DNA of 64,000 bases from Prosthecobacter sp. (GTDB lineage Bacteria; Verrucomicrobiota; Verrucomicrobiia; Verrucomicrobiales; Verrucomicrobiaceae). The stretch is from assembly GCF_034366625.1 (NCBI RefSeq), contig NZ_JAXMIH010000028.1, positions 62,001 through 126,000 of the forward strand. Reading direction: 5' to 3'. The position numbers and the translations under genes are program-made. Positions 1-8,940 of this stretch are shown one piece after another (position 1 is the first letter of the stretch; every line of letters begins with the position of its first letter). A model generated the notes under the pieces. It was not told the DNA's origin. It did not search any database and worked only from the letters and a program-made list of their open reading frames with translations.

Positions 1-1320
1 TGGGTCATCGCGGCCTTCAATGCCGACCTGCCTTACGATGCATTCATCGAGAAGCAGCTCGCGGTTGATTTGATCGAGCCGCAAAACAAGGCAGACCTCG
101 CCGCGCTCGGTTTTCTCGGGCTCGGGCACAAGCTGTATGCTCGCAGCCGGCTGGATGTGCAGGCGGAGGAGTGGTCGGAGCAGGTGGACACTGTTTCGCA
201 GACTTTTCTCGGCCTCACGGTTGCCTGCGCACGCTGCCACGATCACAAGTTCGATCCGATCACGGCCCGCGATTACTACGCCATGGCTGGTGTCTTCGCC
301 TCGGTGCAGATGGTGAATCTGCGCCCCGATGGCAAGGAGGAGGACAGCAAAACATTGGCCGACAAGATGGACCCTGGCACCCTTCACGTCGTGCGCGACC
401 TCAAGCCGCATGACCTGCCCGTCTATGATCGTGGTGATATGGAGGCTCCAGGCACCACGGCTCCGCGTGGCTGGTTGCAGGTGCTGAGCAAGGGTGAGCC
501 GGCGAAGTTTCAGCAAGGCAGCGGTCGTGCGGAGTTGGCCCGCCAGATCACCGATCCTGCCAATCCGCTCACGGCCCGCGTGATGGTGAATCGCGTGTGG
601 GATCTGCTCTTCGGCAAGCCCCTGGCACGCACCACGAGTAACTTCGGCGCGACGGGCGACAAACCGACACATCCTGAACTGCTCGACGACCTCGCCATCC
701 GCTTCATGCAGGACGGCTGGTCCTTGAAGCGTCTCATGCGCGAACTGGTCATGTCCGCCACCTATCGCCAAAGCAGCAGCGGCAGCGCCGCGAACTCCCA
801 GCTTGATGAAGCAAACGATCACCTCTGGCGCATGAACCGCCGCCAGCTCGGTATCGAATCGTGGCGCGATGCCATCATGGCCACCGCAGGCACGCTCACT
901 CTGGAAGGCGGCGCATCGCAGAGCCTCGATGCTCCCACGCATCACAAACGCACGATTTACTCCCAGGTCAGCCGCCGCGAGCTGAACAAGACGCTCATGC
1001 TCTTCGATTACCCGGATGCGAACGTCCACGCCGCCCGCCGAAGCAGCAGCACCACGCCCACGCAGAAGCTCTTCGTGATGAACAGCCCCTTCATCATCGA
1101 GCAGTCGAAAAAGCTCGCCCAGCGCCTTCAGCAAAGCGGCAATGATGACATTGCACGTATTCGCCACGCCTACGAACTCCTTTTTGCCCGCGAACCCGAG
1201 ACGGAAGAACTCGCCATCGCCCAGGAGTTTCTGAAACAACCCGCCGAGTCTGCCCTCACCGCGTGGGAGCAGCTCGCGCAGGCTCTGCTGGCCACCAACG
1301 AAATGCTTTATGTGGACTGA
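1..1320 (+). CDS. DUF1549/DUF1553 protein, 3' part (5' end outside window)
   Basis: The reading frame is open from base 1, so this is the C-terminal 439 residues of a larger protein. It begins inside the DUF1549 domain and carries the family motif CARCHDHKFDP, a CxxCH that could bind c-type heme or metal. The DUF1553 domain follows, with the signature ARVMVNRVWDLLFG and the conserved HPELLDDLA. Related proteins in this window usually have an N-terminal signal peptide and PSCyt1 cytochrome-like domain, which would lie upstream here. The function of the family is not established; it is exported and is paired with DUF1501 genes. The stop overlaps the start of the next gene by 11 bases, indicating an operon. 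The family assignment is confident; the role is unknown. Confidence 0.9.
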   Translation, partial: WVIAAFNADLPYDAFIEKQLAVDLIEPQNKADLAALGFLGLGHKLYARSRLDVQAEEWSEQVDTVSQTFLGLTVACARCHDHKFDPITARDYYAMAGVFASVQMVNLRPDGKEEDSKTLADKMDPGTLHVVRDLKPHDLPVYDRGDMEAPGTTAPRGWLQVLSKGEPAKFQQGSGRAELARQITDPANPLTARVMVNRVWDLLFGKPLARTTSNFGATGDKPTHPELLDDLAIRFMQDGWSLKRLMRELVMSATYRQSSSGSAANSQLDEANDHLWRMNRRQLGIESWRDAIMATAGTLTLEGGASQSLDAPTHHKRTIYSQVSRRELNKTLMLFDYPDANVHAARRSSSTTPTQKLFVMNSPFIIEQSKKLAQRLQQSGNDDIARIRHAYELLFAREPETEELAIAQEFLKQPAESALTAWEQLAQALLATNEMLYVD

Positions 1321-2722
1321 ACACAACCCAGCCCAGATGACCCGGCGTGACGCTCTCCAACGACTCTCAGCGGGCTTCGGCGCGATCGGTCTCGCGGGCA
1401 TGATGGGATCGCAGGCGAACGCGGCGGTGAAGCAGCAGGTCACGCCGAAGGCGAAGCGAGTGATCTTCCTCTTCATGAACGGCGCGCCGTCGCATATCGA
1501 CACCTTTGATCCGAAACCGGCGCTGAAGAAATACGAGGGCCAGCAGCCGTCGGGCAAGCTTTACCGCGCACCGAAGACGAGCGGCTTCATGTCGTCGCCG
1601 CTGAAGTTTAGCAAGTGTGGTCAAAGTGGCATCGAGGTGAGCGAGAGCCTGCCAGCACTGGGCAGCATCATCGACGATTGCTGCGTCATTCGTTCCATGC
1701 ACACGGACGTGCCAAATCATGAGCCCGCACTGCTCATGATGAACACCGGCAACATTCAGCCGATCCGCCCCTCGCTCGGCTCGTGGGTGCTGTATGGGCT
1801 TGGCAGCGAAAATGAGAACCTGCCGGGCTTTGTCGTGCTGCGGCCCACGCCGAACATCGTGGTGGGACCGGCGCTGTGGAGCAACTCTTTCCTGCCAGCC
1901 GAGTATCAGGCCACCGGTGTCATCACCTCCGACATGAGCGTGGACAAACTCGTCGCCAACGTGCGCAACTCTGTGCTCGCCCCCGCACAGCAGCGACGGC
2001 AGATCGATTTGATTCAGAAGCTCAATCACCTCCATGCCGCAAAGCGCGAGCACGACACCGCGCTGGAAGGGCAGATCAAGGCCATGGAGACCGCCTACCG
2101 CATGCAAAGCGCCGCCAGCGATGCCTTCGACATCAGCCGCGAGCCCGCGAAGATGCGCGAGCTGTATGGCGACACACCTTTTGGCCGCTCATGCCTGCTC
2201 GCACGTCGTCTCGCCGAGTCTGGCGTGCGCTACATCAGCGTCTATTACACCAGCAGCAACAATCAGCCCTGGGACACCCATAGCGACCACTACAAGCGCC
2301 ACCCCGAACTCTGCGCCGACAGCGATCGCGCCTCCGCCGCGCTCATCAGCGATCTGAAACAACGCGGCCTGCTCGATGACACGCTCGTCGTCTGGACCGG
2401 CGAGTTTGGCCGCACGCCTTACTCGCAGGAAACCGAGGACAAGAACAAGAAGGTCGATCCGATGCGCCGCGGTCGTGATCATCACCACACCGCCTTCAGC
2501 ACGCTGCTGGCCGGTGGTGGCATCAAAGGCGGACTCGCCTACGGCACCTCCGACGAACTCGGCATGAACGCCGAGGAAAACAAAGTCCACGTCCACGATC
2601 TGCACGCCACCATCCTGCATCAACTCGGCCTCGATCACGAAAAGCTCACCTACCGCTACGCCGGTCGCGATTTCCGCCTCACGGATGTGTATGGCGATGT
2701 GGTGCATGACATCCTCGCATGA
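1310..2722 (+). CDS. DUF1501 family exported protein
   Basis: 470 residues. A twin-arginine-like signal (TRRDALQRLSAGFGAIGLAG) precedes an alkaline-phosphatase/sulfatase-fold DUF1501 domain. Visible family motifs are FLFMNGAPSHIDTFDPKP near the N terminus, GEFGRTP, and a histidine cluster GRDHHHTAF that probably contributes to metal binding. The end, YRYAGRDFRLTDVYG, is typical of the family. The listed start overlaps the upstream stop; an alternative ATG at 1337 would give the shorter MTRRDAL start and is equally plausible. It pairs with the upstream DUF1549/1553 gene, the usual arrangement in Planctomycetes and Verrucomicrobia, and overlaps the sulfatase start by 4 bases. The biochemical substrate is unknown. 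Confidence 0.9.
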   Translation: MWTEHNPAQMTRRDALQRLSAGFGAIGLAGMMGSQANAAVKQQVTPKAKRVIFLFMNGAPSHIDTFDPKPALKKYEGQQPSGKLYRAPKTSGFMSSPLKFSKCGQSGIEVSESLPALGSIIDDCCVIRSMHTDVPNHEPALLMMNTGNIQPIRPSLGSWVLYGLGSENENLPGFVVLRPTPNIVVGPALWSNSFLPAEYQATGVITSDMSVDKLVANVRNSVLAPAQQRRQIDLIQKLNHLHAAKREHDTALEGQIKAMETAYRMQSAASDAFDISREPAKMRELYGDTPFGRSCLLARRLAESGVRYISVYYTSSNNQPWDTHSDHYKRHPELCADSDRASAALISDLKQRGLLDDTLVVWTGEFGRTPYSQETEDKNKKVDPMRRGRDHHHTAFSTLLAGGGIKGGLAYGTSDELGMNAEENKVHVHDLHATILHQLGLDHEKLTYRYAGRDFRLTDVYGDVVHDILA

Positions 2723-4236
2723 AACGCCTGCTTATCCTCCTCTGCCTGCTCTCATCATTCGCGGCAGCGGCACCGCGCCCGAACATCATCGTCATCCTGG
2801 CCGATGACATGGGCTTCTCCGACCTAGGCTGCTACGGCGGCGAGATTCAGACGCCGAATCTCGACAAACTCGCCGCCGAGGGCATGCGCTTCTCGCAGTT
2901 CTACAATTGCGCTTTGTGTGGTCCCTCACGCGCCGCCTTGATGACCGGGCTTCACCCGCATCAGGTCGGCATGACGCAGTGGACCGGCCTGCTCACGAAC
3001 AACTGCGTGACGATGTTCGAGGTGCTGAAACGCGCCGACTACACAACCTGCGCCGTCGGTCGGCTGGACATGCTCACGGCGGAGGACTGGCACGATCCGC
3101 AGAACCTCTCGCATCATGTGGATCGCTACTTTGGCACCACCGGGCATCAAGGGCCGGGCAACTACTTCGCCAACACGCGCAACACCGCCTTCTACCGCGA
3201 TGGAAAGCCCTACACGATCCCCGATGGCGGCTACAAGACTGACCTCATCACCGATTTCACCATCGAATTCCTCCAGCAGCGGGACAAAACAAAGCCCTTC
3301 CTTCTCTACATGGCCCATTACGCGCCGCATTGGCCGCTGCATGCGAAAGCGGCCGACATCGCGAAGTATCGTGAGCTGTATCGCAAACTCGGCTGGGATG
3401 CCGCGCGCGAGCAACGCCTGAAGCGCCTCGTTGAAAGCGGCATCCTGCCTGCCGGCACGAAACTCTCGCCGCGCGAGGCTCGTGCAGCCGCCTGGAGCGA
3501 GGCTGAACATCTCGACTGGGAAGCGGAGCGCATGGCCGTCTTTGCCGCGCAGATCGACTGCCTCGATCAAAGTGTGGGGCGCGTGATGGAGGCCGTGCGT
3601 GGCACCAACACGCTCGTCTTCTTCCTCAGCGACAACGGCGCTTCCGACAAGGCTGTCGGGCAACTCGACAAGCCAGGCCAGACCTGGCGGGCCGACGGCA
3701 AACGCACCCGCGTGGGCAACAAGCCCGACATCATGCCCGGCCCCGGCGACACCTTCGTCACCGCCGGTCCCGCCTGGGCCAATGTTTCCAACTCCCCCTT
3801 CCGCCAGCACAAGCAGTCGAATCACGAAGGCGGCATTTCAGCACCGCTGATCGCTTGGTGGCCGGGAGTCGTGCCTGCCGGCAAAATCAGCCCCGAGGTC
3901 AGCCACATCACCGACATCACCGCGACCGTCTTCGATGTCGCTGGCCAAAATTATCCCACCGCCTTCGACAATCGTGTGGTGACACCTCTCGCAGGAAAAT
4001 CGCTTCTGCCGGTGATCAAAGGCGGCACACGGGCCGGTCATGAATCCCTCTGCTGGGCCACCTCCGGCAGCAAAGCCGTGCGCATGGGCGACTGGAAGCT
4101 CGTCGCTGCCTCGAAAGGCAAATGGGAACTTTATGATATGAGCACCGACCGCACGGAGCTTCATGATCTCGCCTCCGAGCAGCCCGAACGCGTCGCCACC
4201 ATGGCGAAGGTGTTTGAGGCGTGGCATCAACGCTGA
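2719..4236 (+). CDS. Sulfatase (type I, formylglycine-dependent arylsulfatase family)
   Basis: 505 residues with a Sec signal peptide (MKRLLILLCLLSSFAAAA). The N-terminal metal site PNIIVILADDMGFSDLG is intact. The sulfatase signature C67-G-P-S-R71 has the cysteine that would be converted to formylglycine, followed by AALMTG. FLSDNGAS further on supplies the second metal-binding DN pair. The enzyme should hydrolyse sulfate esters outside the cytoplasm, probably on a polysaccharide or glycoconjugate; the sequence does not fix the substrate. The start overlaps the DUF1501 stop by 4 bases (ATGA), so translation is probably coupled. A formylglycine-generating enzyme is needed and none is seen in this window. 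Confidence 0.94.
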   Translation: MKRLLILLCLLSSFAAAAPRPNIIVILADDMGFSDLGCYGGEIQTPNLDKLAAEGMRFSQFYNCALCGPSRAALMTGLHPHQVGMTQWTGLLTNNCVTMFEVLKRADYTTCAVGRLDMLTAEDWHDPQNLSHHVDRYFGTTGHQGPGNYFANTRNTAFYRDGKPYTIPDGGYKTDLITDFTIEFLQQRDKTKPFLLYMAHYAPHWPLHAKAADIAKYRELYRKLGWDAAREQRLKRLVESGILPAGTKLSPREARAAAWSEAEHLDWEAERMAVFAAQIDCLDQSVGRVMEAVRGTNTLVFFLSDNGASDKAVGQLDKPGQTWRADGKRTRVGNKPDIMPGPGDTFVTAGPAWANVSNSPFRQHKQSNHEGGISAPLIAWWPGVVPAGKISPEVSHITDITATVFDVAGQNYPTAFDNRVVTPLAGKSLLPVIKGGTRAGHESLCWATSGSKAVRMGDWKLVAASKGKWELYDMSTDRTELHDLASEQPERVATMAKVFEAWHQR

Positions 4237-4277
4237 TCGTTGCTTGAACTCCTTCTTTGCCGTCGTATCACCCGCCC

Positions 4278-4853
4278 ATGGCCTGGAGATTCGACAAAAT
4301 GGTGATTCGCGGTGAGATCGACAACACCGTGCGCGGGAGTGTGACCGGTACGCTCTGGCTGCTCGGACGCGAGCAACCGATGACGCTCGATCTCGTGGGC
4401 GACGCATGGCCGGACCTCGCGGGCTGCAAGCTGACCTTTGAGAACCCCAATCCCGTTCCGCAGCCGCAATACGACGATGGCCTCGCGATGATTCAAACCG
4501 GCTCCGTGGGCGACATCACCGCATCGCAAAAGCTCAAGAAGCTCCTAGTGCCCGAGGAGGTCTGGATGAAGGCGCTGGAGGAGAAGCGCTTCCACGAGGT
4601 GCCCTGGGTGCTCTCTAACTCGCTCTACCTGGAGTGGTTCAGCGACCGCAACGGCCGCATCGTCATCCAGACCACCGATTATGTGCTCCATGTCTCCGAG
4701 CGTCAGTGGGAAGCGGATGCGGACGAGCAGGCCGCCCAGCAGGCCATCAATGAGGAAAACATGCGCGCCTTCATGGAAGATGCTGCGCGTGCGCTCGGCG
4801 GCGAGGATCTGGCGGATGAAGCCGAGGATGAGGATGGCCCCAAACCGCATTGA
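4278..4853 (+). CDS. Conserved hypothetical protein, acidic C terminus
   Basis: About 191 residues from the ATG at 4278 (MAWRFDKMVIRGEIDN); an in-frame ATG at 4257 would add seven residues. No signal peptide or membrane segment is visible, so it is probably cytoplasmic. The N-terminal part, with GEIDNTVRGSVTGTLWLLG and LAGCKLTFENP, looks beta-rich. The C terminus is strongly acidic and helical (NEENMRAFMEDAARALGG, then DEAEDEDG). I do not recognise a named family. It lies in the same direction as the sulfatase upstream and the lactonase-like gene downstream. Confidence 0.75.
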   Translation: MAWRFDKMVIRGEIDNTVRGSVTGTLWLLGREQPMTLDLVGDAWPDLAGCKLTFENPNPVPQPQYDDGLAMIQTGSVGDITASQKLKKLLVPEEVWMKALEEKRFHEVPWVLSNSLYLEWFSDRNGRIVIQTTDYVLHVSERQWEADADEQAAQQAINEENMRAFMEDAARALGGEDLADEAEDEDGPKPH

Positions 4854-4897
4854 TCCATTGTGCCGCAAGGGGCGGGTTTGGAGAGCGTTTGGGCATC

Positions 4898-6010
4898 ATG
4901 CGCACGCTCCTGCTCCTCCTTGCCGCCATGTCTCTGTCCGCCGCTGAACCACTTGTCTTCGTCTCGGCATTCGCCTCAGGTGAAAAGGGCGGCATTCACG
5001 CCTTCACCTTCGATTCGGAAAAAGGCACGCTGAAGCCGCTGCATCGCACGACAGACATCCAGAATCCGTTTTTCATCGCCCTCTCGCCGGACAAACGTTT
5101 TCTCTACGCCATCGACGCGGAGAAATTTGGCGGCGATGAGGACGAAAACGTAGCCGCCTTTGCCCTCGAAGGCCGCACAGGCCGCATGAAGCGTCTCAAT
5201 CACCAATCCGCACGCGGCACGGCCTCCTGCTACCTTGATGTCGATGCCGCGGGCAAATCCGTGCTCGTTGCAAACTACTCCAGCGGCAGCGTCGCCTCGC
5301 TTCCCGTGAAAAGTGACGGCTCGCTGGGCGAGGTGGTCTCGTTTTTCCAACACAGCGGCTCCAGCGCCGATTCCTCGCGTCAAAAGGGGCCGAATGCGCA
5401 CTGCTTCGTCATCAGTCCGGACAACAAGCACGCCCTCGCTGCCGATCTCGGTATCGACAAGATCATGATCTACACGCTCGATGCCGCCACGGCGAAACTG
5501 ACGCCAAACGAGGCCCAACCCTTCGCCAAGCTCACGCCCGGCAGCGGTCCGCGACATCTCACCTTCCATCCCGGCGGCAAGCTCGTGTATGTCATCAACG
5601 AACTCGCCAACACGGTCACCGTCTTCGACCGGAGCGCCGCCGACGGCACGCTGAAGGAGAAACAAACCATCGCCACTTTGCCTGCCGACTTTACCGGCAA
5701 GAGCTACACCGCCGATTTGAAGATCACACCTGATGGAAAGCACCTCTACGGCACCAATCGCGGCCACGACAGCCTCGCCAGCTACCGCATCGCCGAGGAT
5801 GGCACGCTCACACTACTCGCCATCCAACCCAGCGGCGGCAAAGGCCCGCAAAATCTGCTCATCACGCCCGATGGGAAGTGGCTATTATGCGCGAACATGC
5901 CGGGAAACAATGTCGTGGTGTTCAAGATCGACGCTACGAGCGGCAGCATCACAGCGCATGGAGGGCCAGTCGAGGTGCCGATGGCCTCGTGCATCCGCTG
6001 GGTGGAATAG
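4898..6010 (+). CDS. Lactonase-type seven-bladed beta-propeller protein
   Basis: About 370 residues. The ATG at 4898 was chosen because it gives a clean signal peptide (MRTLLLLLAAMSLSAAEP); the longer frame back to 4850 overlaps the previous gene. Repeated propeller blades of the 6-phosphogluconolactonase-like family are visible: FIALSPDKRFLYAIDA, HCFVISPDNKHALAADLG, GSGPRHLTFHPGGKLVYVINE, LKITPDGKHLYGTNRG, and GPQNLLITPDGKWLLCAN. An exported location makes a cytosolic Pgl role unlikely, so it may act on a lactone formed outside the cytoplasm. The last blade ends just before a palindromic repeat. Confidence 0.88.
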   Translation: MRTLLLLLAAMSLSAAEPLVFVSAFASGEKGGIHAFTFDSEKGTLKPLHRTTDIQNPFFIALSPDKRFLYAIDAEKFGGDEDENVAAFALEGRTGRMKRLNHQSARGTASCYLDVDAAGKSVLVANYSSGSVASLPVKSDGSLGEVVSFFQHSGSSADSSRQKGPNAHCFVISPDNKHALAADLGIDKIMIYTLDAATAKLTPNEAQPFAKLTPGSGPRHLTFHPGGKLVYVINELANTVTVFDRSAADGTLKEKQTIATLPADFTGKSYTADLKITPDGKHLYGTNRGHDSLASYRIAEDGTLTLLAIQPSGGKGPQNLLITPDGKWLLCANMPGNNVVVFKIDATSGSITAHGGPVEVPMASCIRWVE

Positions 6011-6011
6011 A

Positions 6012-6151
6012 GTGGTCCGCACAGTCCTCTGTGCGGCGCGTGGTAGTCCGGTGAGGTGTTTCACGGTAAAACTCACGGATGGAGAAGCGCTGTGGCATGT
6101 TTGGAGGCTGGTTGCGGTGCGGTGCGCCGCACAGAGGACTGTGCGGACCAC
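6012..6151. repeat. REPIN-like inverted repeat, two hairpins
   Basis: Two perfect 28-base inverted arms (6012-6039 and 6124-6151) enclose an 84-base loop. Each arm is itself a hairpin, with an 8-bp stem CCGCACAG/CTGTGCGG around TCCT at 6017-6036 and the mirror copy in the other arm. The element fills the gap between the convergent lactonase and PQQ-propeller genes. It could act as a bidirectional terminator, but the paired-hairpin design is that of dispersed REP/REPIN elements. Short open frames across it are artefacts of the palindrome. Confidence 0.9.
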
Positions 6152-6152
6152 A

Positions 6153-8870
6153 TTACTCCCGCACTTCCCACGCAGGCGGCAGATCCTTCGACTCCGGTCC
6201 GTAGGTCTGCGACACAACGAAGCCGCTGGCCTGCGAAGTATAAAAGATGCGGCCGTTGCTCACCACAGCGCCCAAGCACTCACGTGAATCAATCGCGGGG
6301 CCGGTGGACACGAGCTTGCCTTCTTGGGAGAGGTCGATCATGTCCATGTTCGCGCCGAGCACGTAGGGCTCGCTCATGGTGAAGCGGCAGCAGGCGTAGT
6401 TGGTGAGGATGCTGAAGGTGACCTTGCCCGTCTCGCGGTCGAAGATGTTGCCTTTGCCGCGCAGGGCGTTGGAGAACATGAAACGCTCGCCCACGCTGAC
6501 GACATTGAGCGCGGAGGTCACGGCGTCGGACTTCCAGACGAGTTTGCCGGTGTTGGCATCCAGGCACCAGACGAAGCGGTCGTCCGTGCCTTGCTGAGCA
6601 CGGTTGAAGCCGCCGATGTAGAGCTTCCCATCGCGGGCGCTGAGAGTGCATTTGGCGGTGACGTAGTAGTCGTTGGTCTGCCAGAGGATGTTCCCGGTCT
6701 TCGGGTCGATGCAGCAGGTGAGGCCGTTGTTTTTCACGGGAAGGCCGCGCCGCGCGCGCTGATCGGCGTCGTAGCCGAAGAACACGCTGTAGTAGAGCTT
6801 GCCGTCGAGGATGCAGATGCCGCAGTCGTTGCCGCCGCGACCCTGGTCATAAAAATCCTTCTCCCACACGACCTTGCCCGTTTCCAAATCCCAGGCCCAC
6901 ACGCGCGGGTGATGGTTTTTCGGGTAATAGGGATTGTCGTTCGAGTAGATGAAGCTCATCACCTCGCTGCCGTCCGCAGGCTTCACCGGCTCGCCGCCGA
7001 AGGTGTAGGGCTTCTCGCTGCCCTGCGGCGCATAATCGCCGCTGCCGCTCGCATAAATGGCGATCTTGCCCGCGACTACCGGCGGGAACTGCCGGCTCCA
7101 GCTCGGGCTGCCGGTGAACGGCGCTTCCCACAGCATGTTGCCCGTGGCGGCATCGAGACAGCGCACGAAGGATTTTTTCATGCCCGCCTGCGGAATCAGC
7201 AGCTTGCCGTCGATGTAGAGCGGAGAGGTGAAACTCAAATACACATCCGGCCACCAGCGCCGCCACAGCAGACGGCCCGTGTCCTGCTCCACCGCGATGA
7301 TCTGCCCCTCGGCCGTGTGCGTGTAGAGCCTTCCGCCGCCGCAGACCGGCAGATGCTTCACCGTGCCTTCGAGCCGCCGTGCCCAGCGCATGCGCAGCGG
7401 CGGCTTGAGATCCTGGTTGTTCGAGTTCTGGCCCGCGAAGTTGCCGTAGTTCGTGTACCAGTCGTATTTGGCGTCGGCGAGTTTGCTGGTGAGCGGACTG
7501 CGGATCACGTCAACGGCAGGCCCGGTGACATTGATGCCTGTTAGCAGGTCTGTTTTGAGCGAACCATACTTTGCTAGATAACCACCTTCGTCGGCTACGA
7601 AAACAAAACCATCAGCTACTGCCACTGGCGCTGAAATCGCATGGGTGCCGACACCCAACTTCTTGATTGGCGCGTCACCGCTTAGTGTGGCGATGTAAAG
7701 CACCCCATCCAGCCCGCCGAAGATCGCATGCCGTTTTGTGAGCACGGGCGGCGCGATGGCTCCCGCACTGCTGAGTGGTTTGGATTCCTTGGTGCTCATG
7801 TCATGTCGGATCAATCCACGTCCGCTCTCCGGCTTCACGCGAAACACCTCACTCCCACGAATAGCCACGGGTGAAAAGCTCAGCAGGCCGTCCATGCGGA
7901 TGTTCGTGTCGGTGCCTGCGACGAAATCGCCAGTTTTCAGTGTATCGCCTTCGAGACGCATGATGTCCACGCGACCCGCGTTGTCGCGGCGGTGCCACTG
8001 CACATAGACGTTGCCCTCGTCATCGGCACTTTGGCCGAAGGTGGCTGGAAATTCTTTCCCCGACCACTCGGGGATCTCGCCGGTGGCCTTCAGCTTCGGC
8101 GCAGCACCCGTGTCTTCGAGGAACAGCGTTCTGCCGCCTGCGGGAATGACGACGACGTTGCCCTTGATGAGGCAGATGTCGCGCGAGCATACGAAATGAT
8201 CCTTCCAGTTCACGCGTCCATCACTCGATGTGGGCTTCGTGCCCGGTTTGAGCGTGGCAAGCATGCGCTTCTCGCAAAACGCGGCCCAGGACTCGCCGCT
8301 CCAGCGGTTGCCATCGAAACCGACGATTTCCTTCACAAAATCCCACTTCCACTGCTGCTCGCCCTCAAACGTGAGCGCCAGCACCTGTGCGCCGAGTGTG
8401 GCGACATACACGCGCTCCTTCGCCACGACCGGCGTGCTGAAGATCGGCTCCCCGCAGTCGATCTCCTTCACTACCGCGCCCGTCTCGCGATCCAGCACAT
8501 AATAAATTCCGGCCGTGGTGCCGAAATGCAGGTGTTTCCCTGCGATGGCAGGCGAGGAGACGTTGTTCACGTTTTGCTTGCCGCCCTTGCTTTGAAAGCG
8601 CCAGACCTCCTTCAGCGTCGCTGTGTCGAAACAAGCCGCGCAGCCCGAGCCATCGACGACATACACCTTGCCGCCCGCGACCACGGGCGAGGTGTAAATG
8701 CCATCCGTCATCGCCACCGCGCCTTGCAGGCCGAGTTTTTCGACATTGATGTCGATTTGGGCCGCGTTGCCACTGTGCGCCGCGTTGAACATGAACTGCG
8801 GCCAGTCTTCGGCGAATGTGGGAACGGCAAGAGCGAGGCAAAAAAAGGTGAGAATGCGATTCATGGCCAT
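6153..8870 (-). CDS. PQQ-type beta-propeller protein, exported
   Basis: 905 residues with a Sec signal peptide (ILTFFCLALAVPTFA). Repeated quinoprotein-like blade motifs of the form DxxTGxxxW run through the protein, for example DAATGNMLWE, DLETGKVVWEKDF, DPKTGNILWQ and DANTGKLVWKSD. Early blades read SPVVAGGKVYVVDG and STPVVAKERVYVATLG. It is large enough for two propeller units. Whether it binds PQQ is not shown; the family also includes BamB-like scaffolds. An ATG two codons further in (8864) is an alternative start. It is divergent from the next gene, with 70 bases between them. Confidence 0.9.
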   Translation of the reverse strand: MAMNRILTFFCLALAVPTFAEDWPQFMFNAAHSGNAAQIDINVEKLGLQGAVAMTDGIYTSPVVAGGKVYVVDGSGCAACFDTATLKEVWRFQSKGGKQNVNNVSSPAIAGKHLHFGTTAGIYYVLDRETGAVVKEIDCGEPIFSTPVVAKERVYVATLGAQVLALTFEGEQQWKWDFVKEIVGFDGNRWSGESWAAFCEKRMLATLKPGTKPTSSDGRVNWKDHFVCSRDICLIKGNVVVIPAGGRTLFLEDTGAAPKLKATGEIPEWSGKEFPATFGQSADDEGNVYVQWHRRDNAGRVDIMRLEGDTLKTGDFVAGTDTNIRMDGLLSFSPVAIRGSEVFRVKPESGRGLIRHDMSTKESKPLSSAGAIAPPVLTKRHAIFGGLDGVLYIATLSGDAPIKKLGVGTHAISAPVAVADGFVFVADEGGYLAKYGSLKTDLLTGINVTGPAVDVIRSPLTSKLADAKYDWYTNYGNFAGQNSNNQDLKPPLRMRWARRLEGTVKHLPVCGGGRLYTHTAEGQIIAVEQDTGRLLWRRWWPDVYLSFTSPLYIDGKLLIPQAGMKKSFVRCLDAATGNMLWEAPFTGSPSWSRQFPPVVAGKIAIYASGSGDYAPQGSEKPYTFGGEPVKPADGSEVMSFIYSNDNPYYPKNHHPRVWAWDLETGKVVWEKDFYDQGRGGNDCGICILDGKLYYSVFFGYDADQRARRGLPVKNNGLTCCIDPKTGNILWQTNDYYVTAKCTLSARDGKLYIGGFNRAQQGTDDRFVWCLDANTGKLVWKSDAVTSALNVVSVGERFMFSNALRGKGNIFDRETGKVTFSILTNYACCRFTMSEPYVLGANMDMIDLSQEGKLVSTGPAIDSRECLGAVVSNGRIFYTSQASGFVVSQTYGPESKDLPPAWEVRE

Positions 8871-8926
8871 TGAATACGAAATGCCGCGCCCGAACTCGCA
8901 ACTAGAAGAATCTTCCTCCTCGCGGT

Positions 8927-8935
8927 GTTTTAGTC
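8927..8935 (+). promoter_or_regulatory. Candidate -10-like motif close to a start codon
   Basis: GTTTTAGTC lies exactly 5 bases before the ATG at 8941. The same nine bases at the same spacing precede an ATG at 24562. If this is a promoter core, transcription would start at or near the ATG, giving a leaderless message. No convincing -35 box is seen. Confidence 0.25.
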
Positions 8936-8940
8936 ATTGC

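Noticed and set aside
4257..4277. Longer start for the 4278 hypothetical protein
   Set aside because: The extra seven residues (MPSYHPP) look like read-through of the spacer; kept only as an alternative.
5885..6287. Small frames on both strands across the 6012-6151 palindrome
   Set aside because: Both strands give the same VVRTVLCAA-type text because the arms are inverted copies; there is no reason to think it is translated.
6324..7544. 406-residue plus-strand frame opposite the PQQ propeller
   Set aside because: Valine/alanine-rich shadow frame with no start context or domain.
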